Both the position numbers and the translations under genes were made by a program. Below, piece after piece: positions 24,151-34,799 of a DNA stretch of 64,000 nt (position 1 is its first letter; each line of letters opens with the position of its first letter). The notes beneath the pieces are model-generated. The model was not told the origin of the DNA and did no database searches. It saw only the letters and a program-made list of their open reading frames with translations. Location: positions 13,527,782 to 13,591,781 of the forward strand of contig JARWKL010000003.1 in assembly GCA_029961685.1 (NCBI GenBank). The letters run 5' to 3'. The stretch comes from Aristolochia californica. Its lineage: Eukaryota; Streptophyta; Magnoliopsida; Piperales; Aristolochiaceae.

Positions 24151-24803
24151 TGTTACGGTCCCGGGTCATGGATCTAGTAGCACGGCGTGGGACTAGGGAC
24201 TCCAGCACTTGGAATTGAAGCACTCCTCTAGTCAAGGCATGTAGGTGAACCTTTCTACTGACCAGTGCTCGGCCAGGAGGAAAGTTCCCTTTTTGATAAT
24301 GATAATGAGTTGTTGTGAAGGGTAGGGTACCCCACAACAATGGTGAACTCGCTAGTGAAAGCTTCTCTCTTTTCTTGATCACGGCAAAGAGGGTTTGTGA
24401 TCCTCTTTGTTGCTGATCGAGATAGGATTGCCAACCTTCCTTCTTAATTAACTTTGAACACGAGTAGGTTAGAATATTACCTCCTTCAAGCTGATGTTAA
24501 CACCTTCCAAGTTGCACTAGGCCTGCTCTTGAGATGAGGATGAAAATCCTCACTTTTCTGCTCGATAAAAGGGTTTGGGTGCCCTCTAACTGTTGTTGAT
24601 GAGAGGAAGGAAGAACCCTCTCTTTGGTCTCAAAAAAGGGGCAGGAAGCTCTCTCTCTTACTCTGTATGGGTTGATGGAGGATGGATGATAGTGATGATC
24701 AATGGATGAATAAGGGATACGTAGGTTTTCGAGGAAAACCCTAACCTCGAGATCAAGAAGGAGATTCCTAGCCTGTTTAACCTACAATTACCTAAAATCA
24801 ATG
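24151..24803 (-). repeat. Element C 3' LTR, first piece
   Basis: It starts TGTTACGGTCCCGGGTCATG and aligns with 47199-47850. It stops at CAATG (24799-24803), the TSD of element D, and continues at 29871. Confidence 0.85.
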
Positions 24804-25167
24804 TGTTAGGGATCTCATCGCCCTTCTTCCCTCTCTTCCCTCCAGGTTTGCTCTTGACGTGGAGAGAAGTTTCCTGTGTTTGGTGCGTGCAATAGTGAAA
24901 ACGAGTTGAGCCTTGGAGGAGGCTCGACCTGGACCTCAGAAGGGAGAATCCGACCTCTACCTTTCTAATTGATTCAATGCTTGATTTCAATAAAGCCCTT
25001 CTCCCCTATAAATAGGATTAGGGACGCAAATGATAAATCCAACCCGTGGGTCACCTAGTCACGAGAATTACAATTAAACCAAACCAAACCAACATACATA
25101 AAAAGGAAATTTCATAATTTAAATCCTACGTCTGTTAATTACCCGAGATGCTATGGATTCCATAACA
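24804..25167 (-). repeat. Element D 3' LTR
   Basis: It runs from TGTTAGGGATCTC (low end) to GATTCCATAACA and matches 29491-29870, except for about 16 bp missing near the low end. Roughly 4% divergence in the part compared by eye. Confidence 0.85.
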
Positions 25168-25199
25168 TCACCCCCTCCTGGAGAAAGAGCTTGTCCTCA

Positions 25200-28100
25200 A
25201 GCTCGAAAGTGGTGTAGAGAGCCTTAAATGATGCCAAGGGCTCCCATGTAGTGTCAATGGGGTTAGTATCTGCCCACTGCACTAAAATCTCCTAGTCGCC
25301 CTGAATTCTGCGAACCTGCAACACCTGAGCTGGAGTGGAAAGCACCCGTCCCTCCTGCAGCAGTGGCAAGGGTGTATGTAGCAATGGAGAGTCACCATTG
25401 AATTCCTTCAAATATGAAACATGAAAGACCTTATGGAGCTTAGCATCTGCGGGAATCTGCAAGCGGTAAACGACTGTGCCAATGCGTTCTAGCACTGGAA
25501 AGGGCCCATATAACTTAGGGGATAATTTGTGATGCTTGGAGGCCGTTAGGGAGAGTTGTCGGTAATGTTGAAGACGAAGCCACACATAATCCCCAGTAGA
25601 GAAGACCACTTCACGATGGTTTTTATCATAAGAGAGTTTCATTGCCTGTTGTACGGCTTGGAGATGAGTGTACACTTGGCTGAGCATTGCGTCCCGTTCT
25701 ACTAAAGCCTGGTCCAAGGTGGCCACCTTGGAAGAATCGGGTTTATACGATAAAAGCTGGAGTGGATCTCTACCATATATGACCTTGAAAGGAGTTTTGC
25801 CAAGTGCATTGTGGTAAGAGGTGTTATAACAGAATTCTGCCCATACCAGCCACCTAACCCACCGTTTAGGCAAGTCGCCCACAAAACAACGGAGGTACAT
25901 CTCAATGGTACGGTTGACTACCTCTTTCTAGCCATTGGTCTGCGGGTGGTAGGCGGAAGAGAAGGCCAACTTGGTGCCTTGTAGTTTGAAGAGCTCCTTC
26001 CAGAAAGTACTGGTGAAGATGACATCTCTATCACTAGTAATGGACGCAGACACCCCATGTAATCTGACAATAGAATCCATGAAGAGCTGGGCGACGTGAG
26101 CCGCTGTGTAGGGATGCGCCAGAGGCAAAAAATGTGCATATTTTGAGAAGCGGTCAACCACCACAAAAATAACTTATTTGCCTGAAGATGGCGGCAGTCC
26201 ATCAATAAAATCCATGGAAATATCGGACCAAACCTATGAAGGTAACTGGAGGGGTTGGAGAAACCCTGCTGGACTTAAGGATTCGGCTTTGTTCCGCTGG
26301 CAAGTTTGACAAACTGTCACATAGTCAGTCACACTTCTCTTCATGCCCCGCCAATAAATGTCCCGACTGAGATGGAAATATGTTTGCTGCCTTCCCTTAT
26401 GTGTGCTATCATGAAACGTGGACAAGAGTCTGTGAATGAGTGGCGGGGTGTGATGGAGATATATCTGGTTCCGGAACAATATAAGACGAGCCTGGATGGC
26501 CCAATTACTATCCATTGTACCCTGCTCAATATTATGATATAACTCAAGGAGTTCCGAATGTTGCTATGTTTCATCCCAAATAGAGTCCAGCAAAAGAAAT
26601 CTGGGCTAACTGATAGCGTGTAACTGAGGCTCAGGCAGGTCTCGGTGAGACAAGACATTTTCCCCCACATTAAGGGTGCCCGGTTTATACTCAACTCTGA
26701 AATCAAACCCCATCAATTTGCTCAACCAATGCTGCTGGGGGGAGGTGGTAAGCGCTGCTCCAGGAGATACTTCAGATTGCAATGATTGGTTCGTATAAGA
26801 AAAGGGCACCCCCAGAGATAGGGCCTCCAGTGCTGGATGGCTTTAGCTAAACCGATCGTTTCCCTTTCATAGGTAGCGAGTTTGTGGTGATGTTGGCTGA
26901 GTTGTCTGCTGAAATAAGTTATAGGGTGACCACGTTGCTGTAAAACCACACCAATACCCACGCCAGAGGCATCACATTCAACCACAAATAATTCATCAAA
27001 GTTTGGTAGCTGCAGTACCGATGCCGAAGATAATGTGGCCTTCAAGTGCTTAAACGAAGAAGTTGCTATGTTGGACCAGAGAATGCATTTTTCTTAAGGA
27101 GATTGTTGAGCAGAGCAGCAATGTGTCCGTAGTTATGAATGAATTTTCTGTAATAACCAGCGAGTCCTAAAAAACCCCTTAACGCTGAGCTGGATGTGGG
27201 ACTAGGCCAGTCAGTCACAGCCTGTATTTTGCTTTGGTCGACTTGCACACTTGCTGCTGAGATAACGTGTCCCAAATATGCCACATTGACGTGCCCATTG
27301 AACATTTGGATTGATTTAAAAGCAAATGATGGGGACGTAATATAGTAAATGCCTAGTGGAGATGTTGAAGATGCTCTTCCCAGTATTTGCTATATACCAG
27401 GATATCATAAAAAAACAAGAACAAACTTCCGCAAGAGAGGATTAAATACCTCATTCATGAGGGCCTGAAAAGTGGAAGGAGCACTGGAGAGACCAAATGG
27501 CATGAAGAGAAACTCGAAATGCCCATGGTGAGTGCGGAACGCTGTCTTTTCCACGTCTGAAGGATGAACCTGAATCTGATGATAACCTGACTTCAAGATC
27601 AGTTTTTTAAATATGGTGGCACCATGTAATTCATCTAATAGCTCATCAACCACCGGTATGGGAAATTTATCTTTAATTATATGAACATTGAGCTCCCAGT
27701 AGTCAACACAAAACCTCCATAACTTGTCATGTTTCTTGACCAGTAACACGGGGAAGGAAATGGGAGACCTGCTGGGCTGAGTAATCCCTTGGGTGAGCAT
27801 AGTCCGGCATTGGCGCTCAATTTCATCCTTTTGTCGGACCACCACTGGTTCAGTCCCCAATTTCAACCTTATGCGGTGATCACAATGGCGAATAGGCGGA
27901 AGGGCAGTAGGGGCCTGAAATAATCACCAAATTCTATAAGTAAAGTGTTTAACTTACAATGTTCAGTGCTCTGGACCTGAATTTCCTAAAGAGTGCAGGG
28001 CGTTGTAGCATGTGTGCCATGAAGGGTAATCAGATGCTGGCAAGTTGTAAACGTCATTGTAAGTGCCTTGAAATCCCACAAGATTGGCCCCAACGTCTAG

Positions 28101-29330
28101 AGCCATTTAATCCCGAGTACCAAGTCAAACCCAGCCAGTAGAATGACCAAAAATCGGCTACAAAGTAGTGTCCTTCAATACAAAATGTTGTGGAGGGAGA
28201 AATACCGACACTGGATATTTTGGCCCCATTGGCCACTGAGACGGATGAAGTTGTGGGTGCTGCCTGAGTCCACGAAGACCATTAATTGTAGGTGTTGCAA
28301 CCATGCTCGAACTTGCATCGTGTTGGAGTTGTGCATGCCAGACATAGCATGGAGGGAAATAGCTGGTTCATCCTATTCAGCCACAACACTGTCATCCACT
28401 GGATGATCTTCCTCGATGTCATCTAAGACCTCCAACCAAAATAACCTCTTGCTTTGGTGACCCTGGACATATTGTTCATCATAGTTATAACAATGGCCCT
28501 TGGCACACTACTGTTCCATTTCAGGTCTAGACAATCGTTTAATGTATTGGGCTGGTGGCGTAGATGGGGAAAGATCAGCTCGTGGAGCGGGATGGGTCCC
28601 AGTGCGTGGAGTCCTTGAATATGATGTAGGGGCAAGGGTGACCACCTTGCTCAGCCAAGAAGGTCTTCTGACCAGAGACTCTTTCAGTACACGCTGTTTT
28701 GCATCTATGGTTCTGGAAAGATTCATAGCATGGGCTAGGTCTTGAGGGTCCTGCAATTCTACCTCTGGACGCAAAGCCTCTTTCAATCCAAAAGTAAAAA
28801 GATTAACATACTGAGAGGGCAGCACAAAGCGAGTGGCACGGGCTAGTCATTCCTGGAAGTGCTTCTAATACAGTTCTATAGTTCCCGTCTATTTCAAGTT
28901 CACTAGATCACCCAAAGGATGGCAACGAGCAGGCGGACCAAACCTTAACATGCAATATTCTTTAAATAAATCCCAATCAGGAGCCGAATGTTCATACTTA
29001 AACTGGTGGTACCATAGAAGCGCATCATCGAGCAGATGGAATGCAGCTAAATGGACCCGGTCATCTGCATGTGTTCTTTGATTGTAAAAGAACTGGTCAT
29101 AGCGGTGTAACCAGTTCAAGGGGTCTATAGACCCATCAAAGGAAGGAAAATCAAGCTTCACATACCTTGGCACCGAATTGGGGCCTGGTACGTGGGGTCC
29201 CATGGTGGGGGGAGGTTGATGGTGCAGAGGAGGTGGGGGTGGGGGCGGGTGGGGATTGTGGGGCTCGGCCGGAAGATTGGAGCTACCCGGCAGCAACTGA
29301 CCTCAAACCAATCCCTCTTCCACTCACCGT
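25200..29330 (-). pseudogene. Element D gag-pol remnant
   Basis: Domains on the minus strand, high to low: gag core with VPRYVKLDFPSFDGS near 29150 and LRFGPPARCHPLGDL near 28910; a damaged knuckle and protease (28500-27950); RT with [15 protein letters not shown] near 27640 and HFEFLFMPFGLSSAPSTF near 27500; RNase H with VVECDASGVGIG near 26970; integrase with CQTCQRNKAE near 26290 and [18 protein letters not shown] near 26140; and a chromodomain-like VLQVRRIQGD near 25300. Several frameshifts and stops interrupt it. The RT catalytic FxDD region falls where the frame is broken near 27405. It is not functional. Confidence 0.85.
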
Positions 29331-29490
29331 ATCAGGTGCTGCACTATCTCATTCAAGGCTGACATGGCCGAATGGAGGCCAGCAGTTTGCTGGTGATTAA
29401 CCTCAACGGCATGACGGTGTTCCTCCACCATTTGACACAAATCCTCCAAGGAAGAGGAATCCCCAAGGGTGGTCCTGTCTAATACCAAGA

Positions 29491-29870
29491 TGTTAGGGTC
29501 TTCCCGGGCCATGGATCTCGTCACCCTTCTTCCCTCTCTTCCCTCCAGGTTTGCTCTTGACGTGGAGAGGAGTTTCCTGTGTTTGGTACGTGCAATAGTG
29601 AAAACGAGTTGAGCCTTGGAGGAGGCTCGACCTGGACCTCAGAAGGGAGAATCCGACCTCTACCTTTCTAATTGATTCAAAGCTTGATTTCAATAAAGCC
29701 CTTCTACCCTATAAAAAGGATTAGGGACGCAAATGACAAACCCAACCCGTGGGTCACCAAGTCACGAGAATTAAAATTAAACCAAACCAAACCAACATAC
29801 ATAAAAAGGAAATTCCATAATTTCAATCCTACGTCTGTTAATTACCCGAGATGCTATGTAGTCCATAACA
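29491..29870 (-). repeat. Element D 5' LTR
   Basis: The low end TGTTAGGGTCTTCCC adjoins the PBS and the high end AGTCCATAACA adjoins the CAATG TSD. Confidence 0.87.
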
Positions 29871-30082
29871 CAATGCTTGCCTTTTCTCTATTACATTACC
29901 CTTTAAATAGTTGACGTCTTAGGTGTTTTAGGGCTACAAGAATCACAATATTGCCCCTACGACCATACTTATTACAAAATTAGAAATAAATCCTACTTAA
30001 AGCAATATAAATATAACTAATGGACTCAGTGAGTTATTGCCTCCTTCGTTGTGTGACTCGGTGTGCTATTGAGTCCACAACA
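29871..30082 (-). repeat. Element C 3' LTR, second piece
   Basis: It begins with CAATGCTTGCC and matches 47845-48058, ending GAGTCCACAACA at the PPT. Confidence 0.85.
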
Positions 30083-31668
30083 TCTGCCTCCCCCTGGAGA
30101 AGAGCTTATCCTCAAGCTCAAAAGTTGGGTAGACCTATTTGAAGATGTCCACACGTTCCCATGTAGCAGCCTCCGATTCAATGTCCGTCCACTGAACGAG
30201 AATCTCCCAATGATCATTGAGCAACTGTGAACGTAACACCGCGGCTAGTGTAAGAATAACGTCTTCATTGTCAACCTGAGGGAGGAATGGAGTAGATGTA
30301 GGTGGTGACGCGGAATGTGGTTTCAAGAGGGAGACATGAAACACATCATGAAGCTTGGTCGTGGCTGGTAGTTTGAGTTGTTAGGCGACTGGCCCCACGC
30401 GCCAAAGTTGTATAAGGATGAGCCAGTGGAATAAAATGTCTGTACTTGGAGAACCTATCGACCACCACGAAGAGTACTGATTTGTCGGAGGACTGTGGAA
30501 GACCTTCAACAAAATCCATCGAAATATCGGCCTAAACCTGCGTAGGAAGGATGGGAGGCTAGAGAAGACCGGCTGGACTCAAGTGCTCGGCTTTGTTGCG
30601 TTGGCAGACCAGACAGGCTGCTACATAAGTCTCAATGGAGTTCTTCATGGCCTGCCAATAAAAGTCTGCCCGAATTTTGTGCATTGTCTTCTGGATACCC
30701 TCATGGGTGTTGTCATGGTAGGCAGAGGGAATAGCTAGAATCAACTCAGAAGTAGGTGGAAGAAATAGTCGTTGTTTGTAATAAATAAGTGAATCCTGGA
30801 TGGACCACTTTGATTCCATTGTCCCCGCTGAAATATTCCTGTGGAGCTCCTGTAGAGCTGGAAGAGTGGCATGTGCATCTCTCACCAAGTGAAGGATGAG
30901 GAATCTCGGCTGACTGAGTGAATAGACCAACTGCTGATCCTCAAAACACTGCGACAAGGCATCAACCGCCTTGTTCAATCTCCCCGCATGGTATTCCATA
31001 GAAAAGTCAAAACCCAACAACTTACTTATCCAGTGCTACTGTGGCAACGTCATGAGCCGTTGTTCTAGTAGGAATTTTAGGCTATAGTGGTCAGTGCGGA
31101 TGAGAAATGCCCGACCCCATAAATAAGGTCGCCAGTGTTGGACCGCCTTGGCCAACCCAATCAATTCCCGCTCATATACTGCCAGTTTGTGAGGATGGAC
31201 TGCCAACTGTCTGCTAAAATACACAATAGGATGTGCCAGCTGCCGTAAGACAACCCCAATGCCCCCTCCAGAAGCGTCACACTCAACCACGAATAAGTCA
31301 TCAAAATTAGGAAGTTGTAATATAGGAGCGGAGGCGAGAGTAGATTTGAGGGCCTCAAACGACTGTGTGGCCTCCTCAGTGCAAAGAAAGGAATTCTTCT
31401 TGAGGAGACTGGTAAAGGGTGCTACCAAGGGTCCATAGTTTTGAATAAATTTTTGGTAGTAGCCAACAAGACCTAAAAAACCTCGTAAAGCTGAGAAGGA
31501 CTATGTTTGTGGCCTCTCATGAATAACCTGAATCTTCTCGGGATCAACCATAACCCCTCATTGGAGATAATGTGACCTAGATAAGCCACATGTGAAGCTG
31601 CAAAAGAACATTTCGATTGTTTCAAATAGAGCTGATGAGCTCGTAACAATTCAAAAACAATTCTTAAG
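30083..31668 (-). pseudogene. Element C distal module: RT end, RNase H, truncated integrase, chromodomain tail
   Basis: High to low: RT end with [20 protein letters not shown] near 31600; RNase H with FVVECDASGGGIGVVL near 31280; the integrase zinc-binding stretch CLVCQRNKAEHLSPAGLL near 30590; the integrase core start VVDRFSKY near 30460, which stops after HPYT. At about 30405 it jumps to the region preceding the chromodomain ([20 protein letters not shown] near 30345). About 600 bp of integrase are deleted, including the second Asp and Glu of the DDE triad. A chromodomain-like LVQWTDIESEAATWE follows near 30160. Stops occur as well. Confidence 0.8.
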
Positions 31669-33708
31669 GGGGGGTTAGTCCACAATGAAGTGGAATGAAT
31701 TCCCCCCGCATTACCTAGTTCATCAAAAAATGGCGTTAGTGTAGAAAGACTTGAATTGAAATGAGATTACACCTTATCCTTCGCTCAAGAAAAAACTGGG
31801 GGAAAGTTGTTTCCTACCTATTTTGCGAATCATCAGCTTTCCACACGCGATGCCCATTGCTTCTCCTCCCCCCCCCCCCCCCCTCCCAATTATTCTCCTC
31901 GGCCTTTGTCTCCCTACGATCTCTGCTCCCTTCGCGATCCTTCAGCAAATTGTTATTTTTTTCTCCTCCCTCTTCCCCCACCCCCGTCGGCCCTCCTCCC
32001 TCTCAACCTCCATCGCAGAGTAGGGAGGCCAAGCCTCTCGGCCTCCCTCTCACCCCCCCTCGTCGGCCTTCCTCCCTCCTCTCGGCCTCCCTCTCCTCTC
32101 CCTCAATACATATAGATGCGGAACATGAACAGTAATAACAACTACTGTGGAGATCATATTTATAAATATGGAACATGAACAGTAAAAACAGTTACTGTAC
32201 GAATCACAATATTACATATATGCGGAAATATAAAAAACATTGTCTAAAAACATAAAATACATACCCTTAAAAAAGGAAAAGATAAACTACTTATCTACAT
32301 AACTCCCGAAGTTACCAACCGTGGCACCGGTCGGTTCCCTCTTTTCTACTCAGCCATTATGGTTGTTTAAGCACATACCGTGCTTGAGGAACTTGCCGCA
32401 CAGCACAGGAGGCAGAGCCTCTATCGCAAAGCCTCTCGGCCTCCCGACTTCTCTTCTCTCTCAACCTCCCTCATTTCTCTTTCTCGGCGTACATTCGGAG
32501 CGTCGCCTCCGACGTCGTTGCCCGCCGCCGTTGTCGTTGCCCACCACTGAGGAAGACGAAGACGATGTTTAATTTTTCCTAAGTTAGGAAAAATTAAACC
32601 ATTGTCAGAATTGGTTTAATTATCCAATTAATTAAACCATTAGTTTTTTATTTTTTAAATATATTATTAATTAATAATATGTAAAATATATATTATGTTA
32701 TTGATAAATTTATTTATTTATTTATTTATTACGTATTTTTTATTTTTTATTAAATAGTGAGTTTTATTGTTAAACTATATCTTATGTTATTACAAAATAA
32801 TTTATTTATTTATAATATTCACTTATGTTATTTTTATCTTTTTTATTTATTTTAAGTAATTTATTCTAGTAACATGTAATTAGTATATTCATTTATAATA
32901 AATTTTAATCATTTATTTGTTTAATTATCCAATTCCTATAATTAATTAAACAATTAGGTTTATTTATTATATTCTCTTGTGTTATTTTTTAATTTTTTTA
33001 TTAATTTTGTATAATTTATTCTAGTCACACGTAATTATTGTTTTAATTTATAATAAACTATAATCATTAAGTAATATAATATAGTTTTTCATTAATTAGG
33101 ATATTAATATATTCTAAAACTACACGTTAAACACTTATAAGTGTAGTAACTACGTTTATTTTTGTTAATTATATGTTTAGGTATATGTTCTATTTAAGTA
33201 AATTTTAAAAGGTTACTATTATGGTCCTGGGGTTAAGTACCTATGTCTTCCGCTCCTAACAGGCCGGTCTTTTGGGTAGTATTGGCTAGGTGTTTAACAT
33301 TTCGTATCGGAGCTAGTGCTGCGTTCCGACTTCGAATCCCAGTGCCCCCCAAAAAACGGATGCGGGTGGTCACGCGCCTGGACTGACCCGGGTTCGACCC
33401 GACTCCGGTTGCTCTGTTGTGGTAGCCTCCGCGGTCATCGGCTCGGGGAAGGGCGGGGTACTGTTATGGTCCTGGGGTTAAGTACCTATATCTTCCGCTC
33501 CTAACAGGCCGGTCTTTTGGGTAATATTGGCTAGGTGTTTAACAGTTACTCGTTCTCTTCTTTATATCATATTTTTCATTTGGGGGCACTAACACTAGAA
33601 TATGTTTTCCAGCCTCTTGAACTCGTCTAGACTAACACTCCAACATGAGTTGAAATTGAATCAATTCATTTTACTTCAATTCAAGTTCATTGGGGACTAA
33701 CCCCCCTC
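31669..33708. mobile_element. Non-autonomous DNA element with TAA target duplication, PIF/Harbinger-like
   Basis: It interrupts the C RT frame. TAA is present at 31666-31668 and 33709-33711, and removing the insert restores CTTAAGTGCTCTAAATGC as in the paralogous copy near 44545. Ends are inverted: GGGGGGGTTAGTCC on the left, GAGGGGGGTTAGTCC read inward from the right, then CAATGAA on both. A 3-bp TAA duplication with G-rich ends fits PIF/Harbinger or Tourist-type elements. No transposase is visible in the 2.04 kb. The left third is C/T-rich (31860-32110), the middle (32580-33210) is very AT-rich, and a TRIM is inserted at 33217. Confidence 0.72.
33217..33544 (+). mobile_element. TRIM retrotransposon with 83-bp LTRs
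   Basis: LTRs are 33217-33299 and 33462-33544, both ending GGCTAGGTGTTTAACA and sharing TTCCGCTCCTAACAGGCCGG. GTTAC flanks the element at 33212-33216 and 33545-33549. After the first LTR a decayed PBS reads TTTCGTATCGGAGC; before the second is a PPT-like GGGGAAGGGCGGGGTAC. It is 328 bp long and has no coding capacity. Each LTR contains an inverted repeat, GTTAAGTACCTA with TAGGTGTTTAAC. By eye only a few bases differ between the LTRs (33218 and two near 33250-33280). Confidence 0.88.
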
Positions 33709-34308
33709 TAAGTGCTCTAAATGCTCCTCTCCGAACTTGCTACATATGAAAATATCATCGAAAAACACAAGAACAAATTTCCAGAGATATGGGCTAAATG
33801 CCTCATTCATGATAGCCTGAAAAGTGGAGGATGCATTCGATAACCTGAATGGTATGATGACAAACTCAAAGTGGCTATGATGTGTGCGGAACGCTGTCTT
33901 CACGATATCGGAGGGGTGCATCCGGACTTGATGATATCCCGACCGTAGGTCCAGTTTAGTAAATAACCACGAACCATGCAATTCATCTAGGAGCTCATCC
34001 ACTACCGGAATCGGAAACTTATCCTTTACTGTTTGAGTGTTCAACTCCGGTAATCAACACAAAACCTCCACGTCCCATCATGTTTCTTCACAAGTAAGAT
34101 GGATGAAGAGAACGGGGAGCGACTGTGACAAATAAGACCCGGTTGTAACATCTCCCGGCATTGTCACTTGATCTCATCCTTCTGAAGATGAAGGTATTGG
34201 TACGGATGGTCTACCACCACCTCAGAACCTGGTTTTAAAGAGATCATGTGGTCACAGTGCCTCAAGGGAGGCAATCCCGACGGTGCATGGAAGAAGTCAG
34301 AGAACTCC
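33709..34308 (-). pseudogene. Element C distal module: RT, central part
   Basis: Minus-strand RT motifs are [17 protein letters not shown] near 33990-34030, [20 protein letters not shown] near 33920-33975, and [10 protein letters not shown] near 33755, holding the catalytic Asp pair. It is cut at 33709 by the DNA element and at 34308 by element E. Confidence 0.82.
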
Positions 34309-34758
34309 TGTTAGGTTCTTCCCTTGCCATGGATCGAGTCACCCTTCTTTCCTCTCTTCCCTCCATGGTTGATCTTGACGTTGGAAGAGAAACCTTGTTT
34401 CTTGAACGAGTAATGGTGGAACTCAATTTAGAATGAAGGAGCTTTGGAGGAAGCTCAACCTTGAACCTCAAAGGGAGAATCCAACCTTGACCTCTGAGGG
34501 AGAATCAAACCTGTAAAATATAATTTTCTCAATACTTGCCTCTCTTTTCCTTCACGTCCCCCTAAATAGGGTTGAGGACGAAAATACAAAGATGACCCAT
34601 TAGGTCAAGTGGTTCACGCCACATTACACTGAACCAACCCAAAATAAACCAAACCAAATAAAGTAAACCAAACCGAATTGAAATTACATGAAAAGTAAAT
34701 TGACATAATTTAATTCCTATGCCTATGGATAACTTGTGATGCTATGGAGTCCATAACA
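34309..34758 (-). repeat. Element E 3' LTR
   Basis: It runs TGTTAGGTTCTTCCCTTGCC (low end) to GAGTCCATAACA (high end). It is nearly the same as 39744-40193. Confidence 0.92.
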
Positions 34759-34762
34759 TCAA

Positions 34763-34790
34763 CCCCCCCCCCCCCCCCCCCCCCCCCCCC
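34763..34790. repeat. C homopolymer in the element E PPT
   Basis: About 28 C in a row occupy the position of the minus-strand PPT, between the 3' LTR and the C-terminal codons of pol. Element A has a similar G run at the same place. The true length is uncertain. Confidence 0.8.
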
Positions 34791-34799
34791 TTGGAGAAA

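Larger units (their letters stand above)
24804..29870 (-). mobile_element. Element D: complete-structure but decayed Ty3 chromovirus-like element
   Basis: LTRs are 24804-25167 and 29491-29870, with a CAATG TSD at 24799-24803 and 29871-29875. The PBS on the minus strand is TCTTGGTATTAGAC (one change from the usual core) beside 29490; the PPT is CCAGGAGGGGGTGA beside 25168. The 5.07-kb size, short LTRs and C-terminal chromodomain-like sequence suggest a chromovirus, perhaps Reina-like; the clade is inference. It sits in the C 3' LTR and so is younger than C. Confidence 0.88.

Noticed and set aside
31761..32572. Proline- and serine-rich open frames
   Set aside because: They come from C/T-rich low-complexity DNA, open in several frames at once, inside a transposable element.
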